The position numbers and the translations under genes are program-made. A stretch of 36,003 nucleotides of DNA, from assembly GCA_028687915.1 (NCBI GenBank), contig JAQTZF010000001.1:65966-101968 (forward strand), written 5' to 3'. Under the pieces are notes generated by a model. That model was not told the DNA's origin, did no database searches, and was given only the letters and a program-made list of their open reading frames with translations. This stretch comes from Candidatus Daviesbacteria bacterium. Lineage in GTDB: Bacteria > Patescibacteriota > Microgenomatia > Daviesbacterales > UBA10151. Numbering within the stretch: position 1 is the stretch's first letter; the number at the start of each line of letters is the position of its first letter. Shown piece by piece: positions 18,312 to 27,268 of this stretch.

Positions 18312-19691
18312 CTATACTTTATCTTTCCAGTGACCTAACCCTAAAAATTCTCTCCAATGATCCGGCAAATGACCTTCCTCAAAAAACCAACTTGGGTTAC
18401 GAGCTATTAAACCCACTACCATTGTAATTAATCCAGCTACTACTAAAATTGGTGCTGCTCCAAAAAGATCAGCAAATCCACCAGCCAAAACCACAGGAAC
18501 AGCAGAAAAACCTGTCATTAAAACAGCTAACATTGAAAAGATTTTACCGCGGTTACTATCTGTACTCTTTTCCTGCAATGATGTTTGGGTTGGAATAATA
18601 ATTGAAACCGCACTAAGTCCCGCCAGAAACGCTAACAAGGCAAAGAAAAATGATAATGATGGCGCTCTTAAAAAATATCTGGGATGAGTAATATATGAAG
18701 GTAAGTCTGTGGATTGTAAAGCTGTAGCAATACTTGGAATTACACCCATTAAGAAAAACACTGCTCCACTTGCAACAATAGCTGGAATCACTAAAAATCT
18801 TCGTGGCTTATTACTAAAAAGGCGCCCAACTAAAATTGCTCCAATAACCATTCCAAATCCTAATGGTAGCATTACAAAATAAGAAGCATCTGTAGCATGA
18901 ATTTTTAATACTCTTTCTAAATATGAAGGCATTAATACAGCTAATACCCCAATTATCCCCTGCACCCCTGCAAGAATGGCAATGGAAACAGTTATATCAA
19001 ACCTTCCTTTAATAAAGTTAATTGTACTTTTTACCTCTTTTCTGGTCAGCTCTAATAATTTAATAAGGTAATCTATTGAGTATGATTTTTTAATGTTAAT
19101 TTTGTTTACAGTTTTAATGGTCGGTAAATTACGCGATAAAATAAAGGCAAACCCAAGGGATCCTGCTCCAAATAAAAATGCTGCATTAATTCCTAAATGA
19201 GTAAGTATTGGTCCAGCTAAAGATGATCCTGCCATAAAAGAAGCATATAAAGTTAAAGAAAATAATGAGTTTGCTATAAATAATTGCTTTTTAGAAACTA
19301 ATAGAGGAATAGATGAACTCTCTGAAGGCATAAAGAATTGAGCTAAAGAATTAATAAAAAAAGTATTTAATAAAATTAAGGGAAAAGAACCTTTAATAAA
19401 AATAAATATTACAAAAGACACAGCTAATAAAAAATCTACTATTAAAATAATTCTCCGTTTATCTGCTAAGTCCACAAATACCCCAGCAAAAATACCAAAA
19501 ATAGCTACTGGTAAATAAACACAAAGTAAAAGCATTGCTACTGCTAAGTTTGAATCAGTAAGTTTAAAAACCCAAATCAGAAGGGAAAAATTTAATGTGT
19601 TATAGGCAAGCTGGATTAATACCTGATTAATCCATAAATATCTAAAACCTCGGTTACTAATTACCGAGGTAAATGTTGTTTCTTTAGCCAT
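18312..19691 (-). CDS. MFS transporter
   Basis: 459 aa, about 12 TM, FVDLADKRRII loop. Confidence 0.88.
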   Translation of the reverse strand: MAKETTFTSVISNRGFRYLWINQVLIQLAYNTLNFSLLIWVFKLTDSNLAVAMLLLCVYLPVAIFGIFAGVFVDLADKRRIILIVDFLLAVSFVIFIFIKGSFPLILLNTFFINSLAQFFMPSESSSIPLLVSKKQLFIANSLFSLTLYASFMAGSSLAGPILTHLGINAAFLFGAGSLGFAFILSRNLPTIKTVNKINIKKSYSIDYLIKLLELTRKEVKSTINFIKGRFDITVSIAILAGVQGIIGVLAVLMPSYLERVLKIHATDASYFVMLPLGFGMVIGAILVGRLFSNKPRRFLVIPAIVASGAVFFLMGVIPSIATALQSTDLPSYITHPRYFLRAPSLSFFFALLAFLAGLSAVSIIIPTQTSLQEKSTDSNRGKIFSMLAVLMTGFSAVPVVLAGGFADLFGAAPILVVAGLITMVVGLIARNPSWFFEEGHLPDHWREFLGLGHWKDKV

Positions 19692-19734
19692 AAATTATTG
19701 AGCAGAAATTATTATACCAAATGATTGTGAAAAA

Positions 19735-19860
19735 TTATTGCTGACAGGAGGGACAAAAAATAAGATAGGGTCGCCTTGAACAAGTTCAATGGCGCTTCCT
19801 TCTTTATTTTGCTCACTTTTGACATCGTTCGCAAAAATAAGAACCTTTCGCTGCGCTCAA
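19735..19860 (-). pseudogene. Two extra Fpg-like zinc-finger tails downstream of fpg
   Basis: Minus frames read FLSAAKGSYFCERCQK* and CSRRPYLIFCPSCQQ*, compared with the resident QQAGRGTYFCPSCQR*. Confidence 0.7.
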
Positions 19861-19874
19861 GAACCTTGATTTTG

Positions 19875-20735
19875 TCATCTTTGACAAGATGGACAAAAAT
19901 AAGTTCCTCTGCCAGCTTGTTGAATTTTTTCTACTTTACCAGGACAACCATTACATTTTTTTCCTTCTTTACCATAAACATTAGCATAGTCTAAAAAATA
20001 ACCTTTCTTACCCTCAACATCTACAAAGTGAGCTCTGGTAGAACCACCTTTTTCTATTGAAACTGTTAAAGATTTCTGTATTCCTTTAACCAATTTTTTA
20101 AACTCATCATCAGAGAGTGTTGATACTTTTCTTCGGGGATCAATTTTTGCATCAAACAAGGCTTCTGAAGCATAAATGTTACCTATTCCGGAAACAACAG
20201 TTTGATCCATAAGGGCAATTTTTATAGGTTGAGATTTATGATGCAAGAGTTTTGATTTAAGAATTTCCCAGTTAAAGTCTTTTTCCAGTGGCTCAGGACC
20301 AAGTGACTTGATAGCTAGAAGTTCTCCTACCTTATCAGTAGAAAGTAATTTTACCCAACCAAATTTTCTTTGATCATTAAAATATAATTTAGAACCATTG
20401 CTAAATTCAAAAATTACCCTGGTGGATTTATTAGGTAAAGCCCCTTTCATATCAGGAGTAGGATGCCCACCAATAATTCTGTCAGTTTCTGATTTATCCA
20501 CATAAATTAACTGCCCTGTCATCTTTAAATGAAATAAAAGTGTCAGATTTGATTCCAAATCTACTCCAAGCATCTTGGCTTTTCTCCAAACATTTTTAAC
20601 TTTTGCTCCTTCAACCTTTTTTTCATCTCCGAAAAATGTTTTAGAATTTAAGATTTGAATGTTTTTGAGCGTTTTGCCAGTAATTTTTTTCTGGAGACCT
20701 AATTTAATAGTCTCAACTTCAGGTAATTCAGGCAT
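19875..20735 (-). CDS. mutM: Formamidopyrimidine-DNA glycosylase
   Basis: MPELPEVETI N-terminus, KMTGQL, GNIYASEALF, C-terminal zinc finger CNGCPGKVEKIQQAGRGTYFCPSCQR. Confidence 0.96.
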   Translation of the reverse strand: MPELPEVETIKLGLQKKITGKTLKNIQILNSKTFFGDEKKVEGAKVKNVWRKAKMLGVDLESNLTLLFHLKMTGQLIYVDKSETDRIIGGHPTPDMKGALPNKSTRVIFEFSNGSKLYFNDQRKFGWVKLLSTDKVGELLAIKSLGPEPLEKDFNWEILKSKLLHHKSQPIKIALMDQTVVSGIGNIYASEALFDAKIDPRRKVSTLSDDEFKKLVKGIQKSLTVSIEKGGSTRAHFVDVEGKKGYFLDYANVYGKEGKKCNGCPGKVEKIQQAGRGTYFCPSCQR

Positions 20736-20741
20736 AGTTAT

Positions 20742-20957
20742 TTATTTTAATTCTTGTGGAATATGTCTAATTATGTGCACCAGAGAAGTTGCGAGTGTAA
20801 CAATCCCAATATTAGAAGCTTGTATACCTTCTACAAAAACAGAAAATTCATCATCGTTTAAACTACCAGCATCAACTGGTTTATGCATTCTAAAATTGTC
20901 AGTAGCTATCCTAAGATTAGTGGAAGTAGAATTACTAGGATTTTCCGCAATACTCAT
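20742..20957 (-). CDS. Small hypothetical protein
   Basis: 71 aa ORF between fpg and glycosyltransferase, same strand; TAATAT-type -10 close to ATG. Confidence 0.5.
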   Translation of the reverse strand: MSIAENPSNSTSTNLRIATDNFRMHKPVDAGSLNDDEFSVFVEGIQASNIGIVTLATSLVHIIRHIPQELK

Positions 20958-20989
20958 TAGTTTTAATATTACAAAATACTTCTATCTAG

Positions 20990-22120
20990 TCAATCTGCTA
21001 AATTTTTATCTATTAATTCCTGTAGCTCTTTCTTAAAATTTTCTTTAGAAAATTTTTCTGCCTGATTAATGCAATCCTCACTTTTGTACTTTTTATAATC
21101 AAAATCTTTTAGTACCTCTATCAAGGATCCTGTTGTAGCTTTATCAAAAAACTCCCCAGTCTTTCCTTCAACCACTGTTTCTAAAAATCCACCTGCCCTA
21201 ACTGCAATAACTGGAGTACCATTAGCCATTGATTCTACAGGCACAATTCCAAAATCTTCATCTTCTGATGCCACAATTGTAGCTTTTGCTCCTGCCAAAA
21301 GTGCAGGAATACTTTCATCTTTTACCAACCCTAAAAATTCTACATTTTTCCCAGCAAGTTTCTTTAACCTATTTAATTCTGGTCCGGCACCTATTACTTT
21401 TAAAGGTAGGTCAAGCTTAGTTGCTGCCTCCACAATTATTTCTGTCCCCTTTCCTCTAACTAATCTACCCAAAGAAAGATAATAGCTTTCAGCTGTCAGC
21501 TTTCGGCTATCAGACTGTCTGATGACTGATGACTGATGACTGAAAGCTTTCACATCTATAGGTGGATAAATTATTGTAGAATCTCTTTTGTAAAACTTTT
21601 TGATTCTTGAGGCTATATTTTTAGAATTAGCTACCAAAATATCTGGTCTTTGAGCAATTTCAAAATCCATTAACCTTAAGAAGTGATTTGCAATCTCACC
21701 CGCAATTCTAGTCCACCAATGTTTTTTATAATTATAGGAAGTGGCATATCCATATAAATATCGTGGTGGAGTGTGAATATAATTGATATGCAAAGTCTCT
21801 GGAGCAATAATTACAGCATTTGCAAAATATGAAGAAGAAGAAGAAATTACCAAGTCAAACCCTGTTAAATCAAAACTTTCAAAAGTAGCAGGAGCCAAAA
21901 CCCTTAAAGGAGAAATTAATTTATTTGCAAAAGGCAGTTTTTGCATCCAGGAAGTTTTGATATCCCATTTTTTAATTCTTTCAGCATGTGAACCTAAACC
22001 ATCTAGATTTAAATAGCTAGTATAGATTGGAGCTTCAGGAAACATTTCATGTAATACCTCCAGCACTCTTTCTGCCCCACCATATTCTCTTAAATAATCA
22101 TGCACAAGCGCCACTTTCAT
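20990..22120 (-). CDS. GT4-family glycosyltransferase
   Basis: HDYLREYGGAERVLEVL, YLSLGRLVRGKG, EDFGIVPVESMANGTPVIAVRAGG. Confidence 0.92.
   Translation of the reverse strand: MKVALVHDYLREYGGAERVLEVLHEMFPEAPIYTSYLNLDGLGSHAERIKKWDIKTSWMQKLPFANKLISPLRVLAPATFESFDLTGFDLVISSSSSYFANAVIIAPETLHINYIHTPPRYLYGYATSYNYKKHWWTRIAGEIANHFLRLMDFEIAQRPDILVANSKNIASRIKKFYKRDSTIIYPPIDVKAFSHQSSVIRQSDSRKLTAESYYLSLGRLVRGKGTEIIVEAATKLDLPLKVIGAGPELNRLKKLAGKNVEFLGLVKDESIPALLAGAKATIVASEDEDFGIVPVESMANGTPVIAVRAGGFLETVVEGKTGEFFDKATTGSLIEVLKDFDYKKYKSEDCINQAEKFSKENFKKELQELIDKNLAD
21484..21548. repeat. Palindromic repeat embedded in-frame in glycosyltransferase CDS
   Basis: AGCTTTCAG...CTGAAAGCT arms; inner ATCAGAC-T-GTCTGAT; TGATGAC tandem copies; encodes SHQSSVIRQSDSRKLTAES. 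Confidence 0.85.
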
Positions 22121-22197
22121 TCTTTAAATTTTACCAGAATTTCATTTAGAAAGATGCTATACCCTTTTTTGGTTAAATTATCATACAATAATTTTTA

Positions 22198-23139
22198 ATG
22201 TTAATAATTAAAAAATTAATTTTTGCTATTCCTTTTCTTTTAAGTATTACTGCTTTTTATATACAAGCAGAACCAATTCTCAAAGATCCTATGCTTTTAT
22301 TTTCCTTTGATCTAAATTTGCTACTACAATTAATTTATTTTGCTGTTTCTATTACTGCTACAGCATATTTTTTTATTACTTTTACTGCCTTAGCATCAGA
22401 CTGGAAAATAGTTGCACCTATTTCCTTAGTAGGATCTGCTCTGGTTTTGCTTTTTATTGCATCACCTGAAGCCACTTATTTGGGTATTGGATTATTCTTA
22501 GCTTTTTGTGCTGTCTTTGCCCTACTTTTAAATAAAATAACCAAAGATCCTACCAGTTTTCATACATCGGATTATATTATCAAACCATCAGGACAACTTA
22601 TTACCATCATAGTACTTATCACTTCAGCAATTGTTTATCTATCAATTTCCACATCTAGTCAACAAATGGTTACAAAAATGATTGATTCAGTGGTAAATCT
22701 TTCAACTGAATTTATTAAAAACCAACAATTGGCTCCCCAATCTGAAGGTAATACTCAACCCTCTCTTCCGACACTTACATCAGAACAACTTACTTTATTA
22801 AAACAAAATCCAAATCTTTTAAAACAAAATGGTATTGATCCTAATATTTTAAACCAGCTTGATGCAAATAAGAAAAATGCTCCGGTAACTCCACAAAGTA
22901 TAGCCGCAGAGGCTGCCAAACCAATGATAATAAAACAAGTGACAGACATGATTCAGCCTTATCTACCTTTTGTTCCATTTATAATTGCTTTTGTCTTTTA
23001 TCTTAATTTTCAATTCTTTACCTCAATTACTTCCCTACTTTTTTCACCTTTAGCTTATCTGCTTTTTTATATTTTAGAAAAAATAAACTTCATAAGATTT
23101 GAAACAACTACAAGAGAAGTTAAAAAGCTAGTTGTGTAG
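22198..23139 (+). CDS. Hypothetical polytopic membrane protein
   Basis: 313 aa with about 5-6 TM segments. Confidence 0.75.
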   Translation: MLIIKKLIFAIPFLLSITAFYIQAEPILKDPMLLFSFDLNLLLQLIYFAVSITATAYFFITFTALASDWKIVAPISLVGSALVLLFIASPEATYLGIGLFLAFCAVFALLLNKITKDPTSFHTSDYIIKPSGQLITIIVLITSAIVYLSISTSSQQMVTKMIDSVVNLSTEFIKNQQLAPQSEGNTQPSLPTLTSEQLTLLKQNPNLLKQNGIDPNILNQLDANKKNAPVTPQSIAAEAAKPMIIKQVTDMIQPYLPFVPFIIAFVFYLNFQFFTSITSLLFSPLAYLLFYILEKINFIRFETTTREVKKLVV

Positions 23140-23782
23140 AAGAAATTGAACTCTCCCAATTAGCAACTTTTTCTAAATTCTTTAGATCTTTTATAACAAA
23201 AAAATTTCCTTGTCTTTTAATAAGATCCGCTCGTTCCAATTTCTTTATTTCAACACTTGTTGTTTCTCTGGTTAAACCCACCAGACAAGCAATGTCACGA
23301 TGAGTAAGACCCAGCTTTATTAATACACTATTACCCTTTTTCACTCCAAAGCGCTCTGCACAAATAGCAAAAATAGAAGCAATTTTTTGATAAGCATTTC
23401 CAAATACTAAATAATCTACTCTTTCTAAAAGCCCATCTAGTCTTGTTAGAATATTGTTTAAAACTTCAAACTCTACTTCTGAATGACTTCTTAAAAACTG
23501 TATAAAATCCTCCTTAGAAACTTTACCTATTTCAACATCAGTCATAGCTTCAAAATAACGGTAAGTAGGAGTGTCATTTATGGCAGTCATTACAGGAAAA
23601 AAATCTCCTGGCTTAAATATAATAAGAGTTAATTCTTGCCCGGATTCAGAAATAGAGTAATATCTAACAAAACCTTTATGCAGATAAAGGACTCCAGGGG
23701 GGACATCTTCAGGTCGGAGAATAATCTGGTGCTTCTTATAAAGCACCGGGCGAGTTTGGGAAAATAATGAACTTAATCGCAC
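23120..23782 (-). CDS. Crp/Fnr family transcriptional regulator
   Basis: cNMP-binding fold (ESGQELTLIIFKPGDFFPVMTAIND) plus HTH (LTHRDIACLVGLTRETTSVEIKKLERADLI). Confidence 0.9.
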   Translation of the reverse strand: MRLSSLFSQTRPVLYKKHQIILRPEDVPPGVLYLHKGFVRYYSISESGQELTLIIFKPGDFFPVMTAINDTPTYRYFEAMTDVEIGKVSKEDFIQFLRSHSEVEFEVLNNILTRLDGLLERVDYLVFGNAYQKIASIFAICAERFGVKKGNSVLIKLGLTHRDIACLVGLTRETTSVEIKKLERADLIKRQGNFFVIKDLKNLEKVANWESSISSTQLAF

Positions 23783-23810
23783 GACCTCATTTCTTGCTTC
23801 GCCTCTTTAC

Positions 23811-23870
23811 GTAATCTATCTTACATTTTTTTAGTAATTATTTCAACCTTTGATATGTAATCTATCTTGC
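23811..23870 (-). promoter_or_regulatory. Crp/Fnr gene promoter with two GTAA-N6-TTAC dyads
   Basis: Minus: -35 TTGAAA (23846-23841), 17 bp, -10 TAAGAT (23823-23818); dyads at 23811-23824 and 23857-23870. Confidence 0.6.
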
Positions 23871-23919
23871 TGTGAAGTTTTATATTTGAAGTTATCATAC
23901 GAGTTAACCGAATGATTTT

Positions 23920-24072
23920 ATGAAAAAAGATAATTACAGTAAAAAAAAGAGTGTAAATAGAAAGACTTTAACAATAAATAAGCCAACTACTGAATTAAGA
24001 AAGTATATTACCATGGCAGGTAAAATTTTTAATATCGCAGAAATAGACGGAAAAATACGTGTTTTTCTCTAA
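23920..24072 (+). CDS. Small Lys-rich hypothetical protein (50 aa, below ORF-track cutoff)
   Basis: ATG 23920 to TAA 24072: MKKDNYSKKKSVNRKTLTINKPTTELRKYITMAGKIFNIAEIDGKIRVFL; stop overlaps polA stop. Confidence 0.45.
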   Translation: MKKDNYSKKKSVNRKTLTINKPTTELRKYITMAGKIFNIAEIDGKIRVFL

Positions 24073-26201
24073 AAAAGATTCAGTTCTTTCATTTCTCCCC
24101 AGTTAGAACCTACTTTTAAATCAACTAAAACCGGAACTGATAATTTTAAAGCGCTCTCCATTTTTTCTTTTACCATTGAAGCTATTGTTTTCACGCTGTC
24201 CTTTTCACATTCGAACAAAAGCTCATCATGGATTTGTAATACCATTCTACATTCTTCATTCTTCATTCCTAACTCTTTCTCTATTTCTATCATGGCTCGC
24301 TTTATCATATCTGCTGCAGTCCCCTGAACAGGATGATTAATAGCAGCCCTCTCTCCAAAAGCCCTCATCATATGATTTGTAGCCTGTAATTCTGGGAAAT
24401 ATCTTTTTCTACCATTAATTGTCTCCACATATCCTTTATCTTTTGCCTCATCCAGGGTTTTGCTCATCCAGATTTTAATTTTGGGAAACTGTTCAAAATA
24501 TTCATCAATATAGCCTTTGGCTGATTGATAATCTATTTTTAATTGTTGAGCTAAGGCATGCGCACCTTGCCCATAAAGTGTGGCAAAATTCATAGTTTTA
24601 CCCACCATTCTTTGCTCGCGAGTGACCTTATCAACAGGAATATTAAATATTTTGGCTGCAGTGGCACTATGAATATCTTCACCACTGTTAAAAGCTGCAA
24701 TTAAGGCCGGATCTTCTGATAAATGTGCCATGATTCTAAGCTCAATTTGAGAATAATCTGCAGCCAGTAAGATTTTGCCCGGAGGCGCAATAAAAGCCTT
24801 TCTAATTTCTCCTCCCTGTTCACCACGAACAGGAATATTTTGTAAATTAGGGTCTGATGAAGAAAGTCTTCCTGTTGCTGCACCCTCTACATGAAAGGTG
24901 GAATGAATTCTTGATGAATCATCTGCATATTTTGGTAATGCATCTACATAAGTTGAGACCAATTTATAGAGTGTTCTATACTCTAATATCAAAGGAATTA
25001 TAGGGTGTATCTCAAATAATTCCCGCAGAGTACTTTCATCAGTAGAACGCCCGGTTTTAGTCTTTTTCCCTTCTGGTAGTCTTAATTCGTCAAAAAGCAC
25101 TACTTGTAGCTGCTTTGGACTGTTGAGATTGAACTGATGTCCTACTTTTGAGTAAATATCTTGTTCAAGATCAAGTAATTTGCTTTTTAAAAGCTTGCCA
25201 AACTTACCTAGGAAATCAAGGTCAATTAGAACCCCAACTGCTGACATTTTCTTTAAAACCTTATCAACTTCCGAATCCAAATCAGTGGTTGCCTTATTCT
25301 GATTTTTCACACTATCGGGTATTTCTATTTCTCCTGAAATCTCAATCCCAGGGATTCTTTTAACCAAACTTTTAAAACCCAGTTCCTCAAAAACCTTTTT
25401 TGCAACATTTTTATCAAACTCATGAATTTTACTTTTATCTGGATCAAATTTAATGGGAACTTCTGTTTCAATGGTTGCCAATTTTTTACTCATAAAACCA
25501 GACTCTTTACCTTTTTCTAATAATTTTTTTGTTTTCTCAGGAATTTTATCCAGATTCTTATAAATTTCCTCTAAGTTCTCATATTCCTGAATTAATTTTG
25601 TGGCTGTGACTTCCCCTATTCCTGGTACTCCAGGGATATTATCAGAAGAATCTCCTGCCAAACCTTTGTAATCGGTCATATTAATAGGATTAAAGCCATA
25701 CCTTAAACTGAATTCCTCCTCCCCATATAAACCCACATCACTTAAAGTCTTTTTAGGCATTAAAACTTTTACATTTTTGGAAATCAACTGCATTAAATCC
25801 CTGTCCCCTGTTAAAATAATTGTTTCCAAGTCCTTGCTTGATGCTTGTTTGGCTAAGGCTCCGATTAAATCATCAGCCTCAAATCCTTCCAGCCCGAATT
25901 GCGGAATATCCATGGATTTTAAAACTTTACCTACAATGTCGTATTGAGAAAGCAAAGTATCATCTGTTTTTACCCTGGTGGCTTTATATTCTGCAAATTG
26001 TGCGTGTCTGAAGGTGGGAGCTTTCTTATCCCAGGTAACAACCACAAAGTCTGGTTTAAGATCATCCAGAGCCTTTAAAAGCATAGAGGTAAAACCAAAT
26101 ACAGCGTTTACCAGTTCTCCCTGAGGAGAGGTTAGAGGAGGGGTAGCATGATATGCCCTATGCAGTAATGCATTCCCATCCACCAGAACAAACTTCTTCA
26201 T
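24069..26201 (-). CDS. polA: DNA polymerase I (5' nuclease plus polymerase; no 3'-5' exonuclease domain)
   Basis: N-terminal 5'-nuclease (LVDGNALLHRAYHA, GDSSDNIPGVPGIG) and Pol A motifs (LAADYSQIELRIMAH, RMVGKTMNFATLYG, LQIHDELLFE); only 710 aa. Confidence 0.95.
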   Translation of the reverse strand: MKKFVLVDGNALLHRAYHATPPLTSPQGELVNAVFGFTSMLLKALDDLKPDFVVVTWDKKAPTFRHAQFAEYKATRVKTDDTLLSQYDIVGKVLKSMDIPQFGLEGFEADDLIGALAKQASSKDLETIILTGDRDLMQLISKNVKVLMPKKTLSDVGLYGEEEFSLRYGFNPINMTDYKGLAGDSSDNIPGVPGIGEVTATKLIQEYENLEEIYKNLDKIPEKTKKLLEKGKESGFMSKKLATIETEVPIKFDPDKSKIHEFDKNVAKKVFEELGFKSLVKRIPGIEISGEIEIPDSVKNQNKATTDLDSEVDKVLKKMSAVGVLIDLDFLGKFGKLLKSKLLDLEQDIYSKVGHQFNLNSPKQLQVVLFDELRLPEGKKTKTGRSTDESTLRELFEIHPIIPLILEYRTLYKLVSTYVDALPKYADDSSRIHSTFHVEGAATGRLSSSDPNLQNIPVRGEQGGEIRKAFIAPPGKILLAADYSQIELRIMAHLSEDPALIAAFNSGEDIHSATAAKIFNIPVDKVTREQRMVGKTMNFATLYGQGAHALAQQLKIDYQSAKGYIDEYFEQFPKIKIWMSKTLDEAKDKGYVETINGRKRYFPELQATNHMMRAFGERAAINHPVQGTAADMIKRAMIEIEKELGMKNEECRMVLQIHDELLFECEKDSVKTIASMVKEKMESALKLSVPVLVDLKVGSNWGEMKELNLF
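24243..24268. repeat. ATTCTTC tandem repeat embedded in polA CDS
   Basis: CATTCTACATTCTTCATTCTTCATTC encodes GMKNEECRM immediately before motif C. Confidence 0.7.
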
Positions 26202-26234
26202 GCTTGAATTTTAACAGAAAACTAAGAGCTTTGA

Positions 26235-26633
26235 TTATTTACTTTTAGTTGAGTCTCTTTTGGCGGCTCCGATTAGACAAAAGGTCGCTGCAGAAATAGG
26301 AGCTACAATCATACCTCCAGTAATAAAGTAACGGCTAACATCAAAAACTCCTTGATTGTCTAAAGCTATTCCTACAGTAGCCAACATGCATCCCAGAAAA
26401 GCTATTCCGAAACCGCTATATGCTCCCGGCAAACAAAAATCATACAATTTTACAGCTAAACTAGAAGGTCTTTTGGGAGGTTCTAATTTAATTAACTGTT
26501 CAGGCTTATCAGTAACACCTACCTCTGTAAGCCCATTCCTATTGTTTTTTATCTTTTCAACAAACTCATCGCTATATTCCTTAAGCCATTGGTCTAGCTC
26601 TTTATTTGAAGGTAAGTTATCGTTTTCTTTCAT
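26235..26633 (-). CDS. Hypothetical membrane protein
   Basis: 132 aa, two C-terminal TM segments. Confidence 0.6.
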   Translation of the reverse strand: MKENDNLPSNKELDQWLKEYSDEFVEKIKNNRNGLTEVGVTDKPEQLIKLEPPKRPSSLAVKLYDFCLPGAYSGFGIAFLGCMLATVGIALDNQGVFDVSRYFITGGMIVAPISAATFCLIGAAKRDSTKSK

Positions 26634-26711
26634 AACAAGCGTAATATATCACACTATAAGATAACGAACAAGATTAGGACTTTAATTCACTTTAATGGAC
26701 AATAGACAACT

Positions 26712-27230
26712 TTAGGGCCGGGGTATATAACCATCAAAGTGCGGACTCTTTAAAATTGAAGTTTTTAATCTTCTTTCTGCCCTTTCTTCCATTTGACGAA
26801 CATTTTCTAATGTAGTTCCAAAAATATTCCCAAGCTGAATTAACGAGCACTTTCCACAAATAGCCAGTAGCGCTATTTCTTCAAAACTAATGCCAGCTTT
26901 TTCGCATATTTCTTTTAAGCGTTCTCCTTCTGTGCTTATCCCATATCTTAATCGTAAAACAAGCTCTGGTTTAGGTTGCAAACAATCTTTTAGTGTTTGA
27001 TCAACTAACCTAGCTAACTCGGATGATTCAGCAATTTTCTCAGGGGTATACGTTACCCATTGTCCAATTGAGGCTGGACACTCTTCTATTTTCGCTTCCT
27101 TTGATAAAGTTCTGCCCAACTGGTTTAAATATGCTTGCTGTTCAGCTGCATAAGTTTCTAAAACAGATATCTCTTCTTTAGTCATACTAAGCATAATTTG
27201 TGTCTGAAAGTTCAATTCAGAGTCTATCAT
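26712..27230 (-). CDS. Hypothetical protein with sigma-70 region 4-like helix-turn-helix
   Basis: LVLRLRYGIS... and SLIQLGNIFGTTLENVRQMEERAERRLK resemble sigma region 4. Confidence 0.65.
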   Translation of the reverse strand: MIDSELNFQTQIMLSMTKEEISVLETYAAEQQAYLNQLGRTLSKEAKIEECPASIGQWVTYTPEKIAESSELARLVDQTLKDCLQPKPELVLRLRYGISTEGERLKEICEKAGISFEEIALLAICGKCSLIQLGNIFGTTLENVRQMEERAERRLKTSILKSPHFDGYIPRP

Positions 27231-27268
27231 AATGAAAATTATACCAAACTATAGGATTAATATCAAAT

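Noticed and set aside
19776-19994. 72-aa plus-strand ORF over the fpg 3' end
   Set aside because: Crosses the fpg zinc-finger coding region and the tail duplicates; no independent support.
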